This document shows, one piece after another, positions 5,868 through 5,916 of a stretch of 5,916 bases of DNA; positions within the stretch are counted from its first letter, which is position 1, and every line of letters starts with the position of its first letter. The translations under genes were made by a program, and so were the position numbers. The notes under the pieces were generated by a model. That model saw only the letters and a program-made list of their open reading frames with translations, had not been told where the DNA came from and searched no databases. The stretch is from JAGXQV01 sp964527565 (lineage in GTDB: Bacteria; Pseudomonadota; Gammaproteobacteria; Burkholderiales; Sulfuricellaceae). The DNA is taken from contig CAZGOY010000081.1 of the NCBI GenBank assembly GCA_964527565.1, forward strand, positions 1 to 5,916, in the 5' to 3' direction.

Positions 5868-5916
5868 ATCGGGTCGAGCTAACGGGATGTCGCCCGTTAG
5901 CCCTCCCACACCACCG
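5868..5916 (-). mobile_element. 3' end of a group II intron (domain VI and tail of domain V)
   Basis: Read on the minus strand, 5916-5913 (CGGT) looks like the closing strand of domain V, followed by a GTGTGGGAGGG linker typical of bacterial introns. Domain VI follows: GGG (5907-5905) pairs with CCC (5873-5871), GG (5903-5902) with TC (5877-5876), and GCTAACGGG (5901-5893) perfectly with CCCGTTAGC (5886-5878) around a 6-base loop. The A at 5874 is left unpaired, exactly 7 nt from the 3' end, which is where the branch-point adenosine of group II introns sits. The intron ends in GAT (5870-5868), fitting the AY rule. The reverse transcriptase and domains I-IV would lie beyond the window. It is in the sense orientation of the permease gene. 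Confidence 0.78.

Noticed and set aside
5878..5901. Perfect 9-bp inverted repeat with GCTAAC/GTTAGC ends, considered as an integron attC site or an intrinsic terminator.
   Set aside because: It is far too short for attC, the core bases deviate from RYYYAAC/GTTRRRY, and there is no T-run. The flanking GGG/CCC pairing and an unpaired A 7 nt from a GAT end fit group II intron domain VI much better.

Overview
The window is a GC-rich stretch of bacterial DNA, most likely from a Gram-negative proteobacterium. A betaproteobacterium is my best guess, from the TonB-dependent receptor, the periplasmic c-type cytochrome, the DUF2325 protein, the codon use and the type of J-domain protein. This is inference; nothing in the window fixes the species.

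Left part (1-3440, plus strand). An AT-rich tip (about 1-54) unlike the rest runs into a gene for a coiled-coil plus DUF2325 protein. That gene lacks a convincing start and appears truncated at its 5' end. A 79-base gap with a duplicated CCAGCCAGCC motif leads to a two-gene unit. It encodes a TonB-dependent outer-membrane receptor with a signal peptide, plug and barrel, and a small membrane-anchored monohaem cytochrome c whose start overlaps the receptor stop by one base (TAATG). The overlap implies that the two are made together, perhaps for uptake and redox handling of a metal or metal complex. The substrate is not readable from the sequence.

Middle (3441-4361, minus strand apart from the intergenic region). 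A convergent intergenic region holds a perfect 12-bp GC-rich hairpin. Beyond it lies a toxin-antitoxin operon read on the minus strand. The first gene joins a ParC-like (partition-associated) N-terminus to a PaaA2-like antitoxin tail; the second encodes a RelE/ParE-family toxin and overlaps it by 17 bases. A promoter with an inverted repeat filling the -35 to -10 spacer precedes the pair, which suggests autorepression. The module looks like acquired plasmid-type stability cargo. The 98 bases between its promoter and the next gene (4362-4459) hold nothing I can identify.

Right part (4460-5916, minus strand). A 370-residue protein has a central, atypical J domain with an intact HPD motif and long coiled coils. 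Upstream of it is the last part of an ABC-2 (NodJ/DrrB-like) permease gene. Its homology breaks off at 5867, where the sequence becomes the 3' end of a group II intron: a domain VI helix with a bulged adenosine 7 nt from the 3' splice site, preceded by what looks like the end of domain V. The permease gene therefore seems to be split by a sense-oriented group II intron that continues past the window edge.

Both window edges appear to lie in mobile DNA, and a toxin-antitoxin module lies between. This fits a plastic accessory region.
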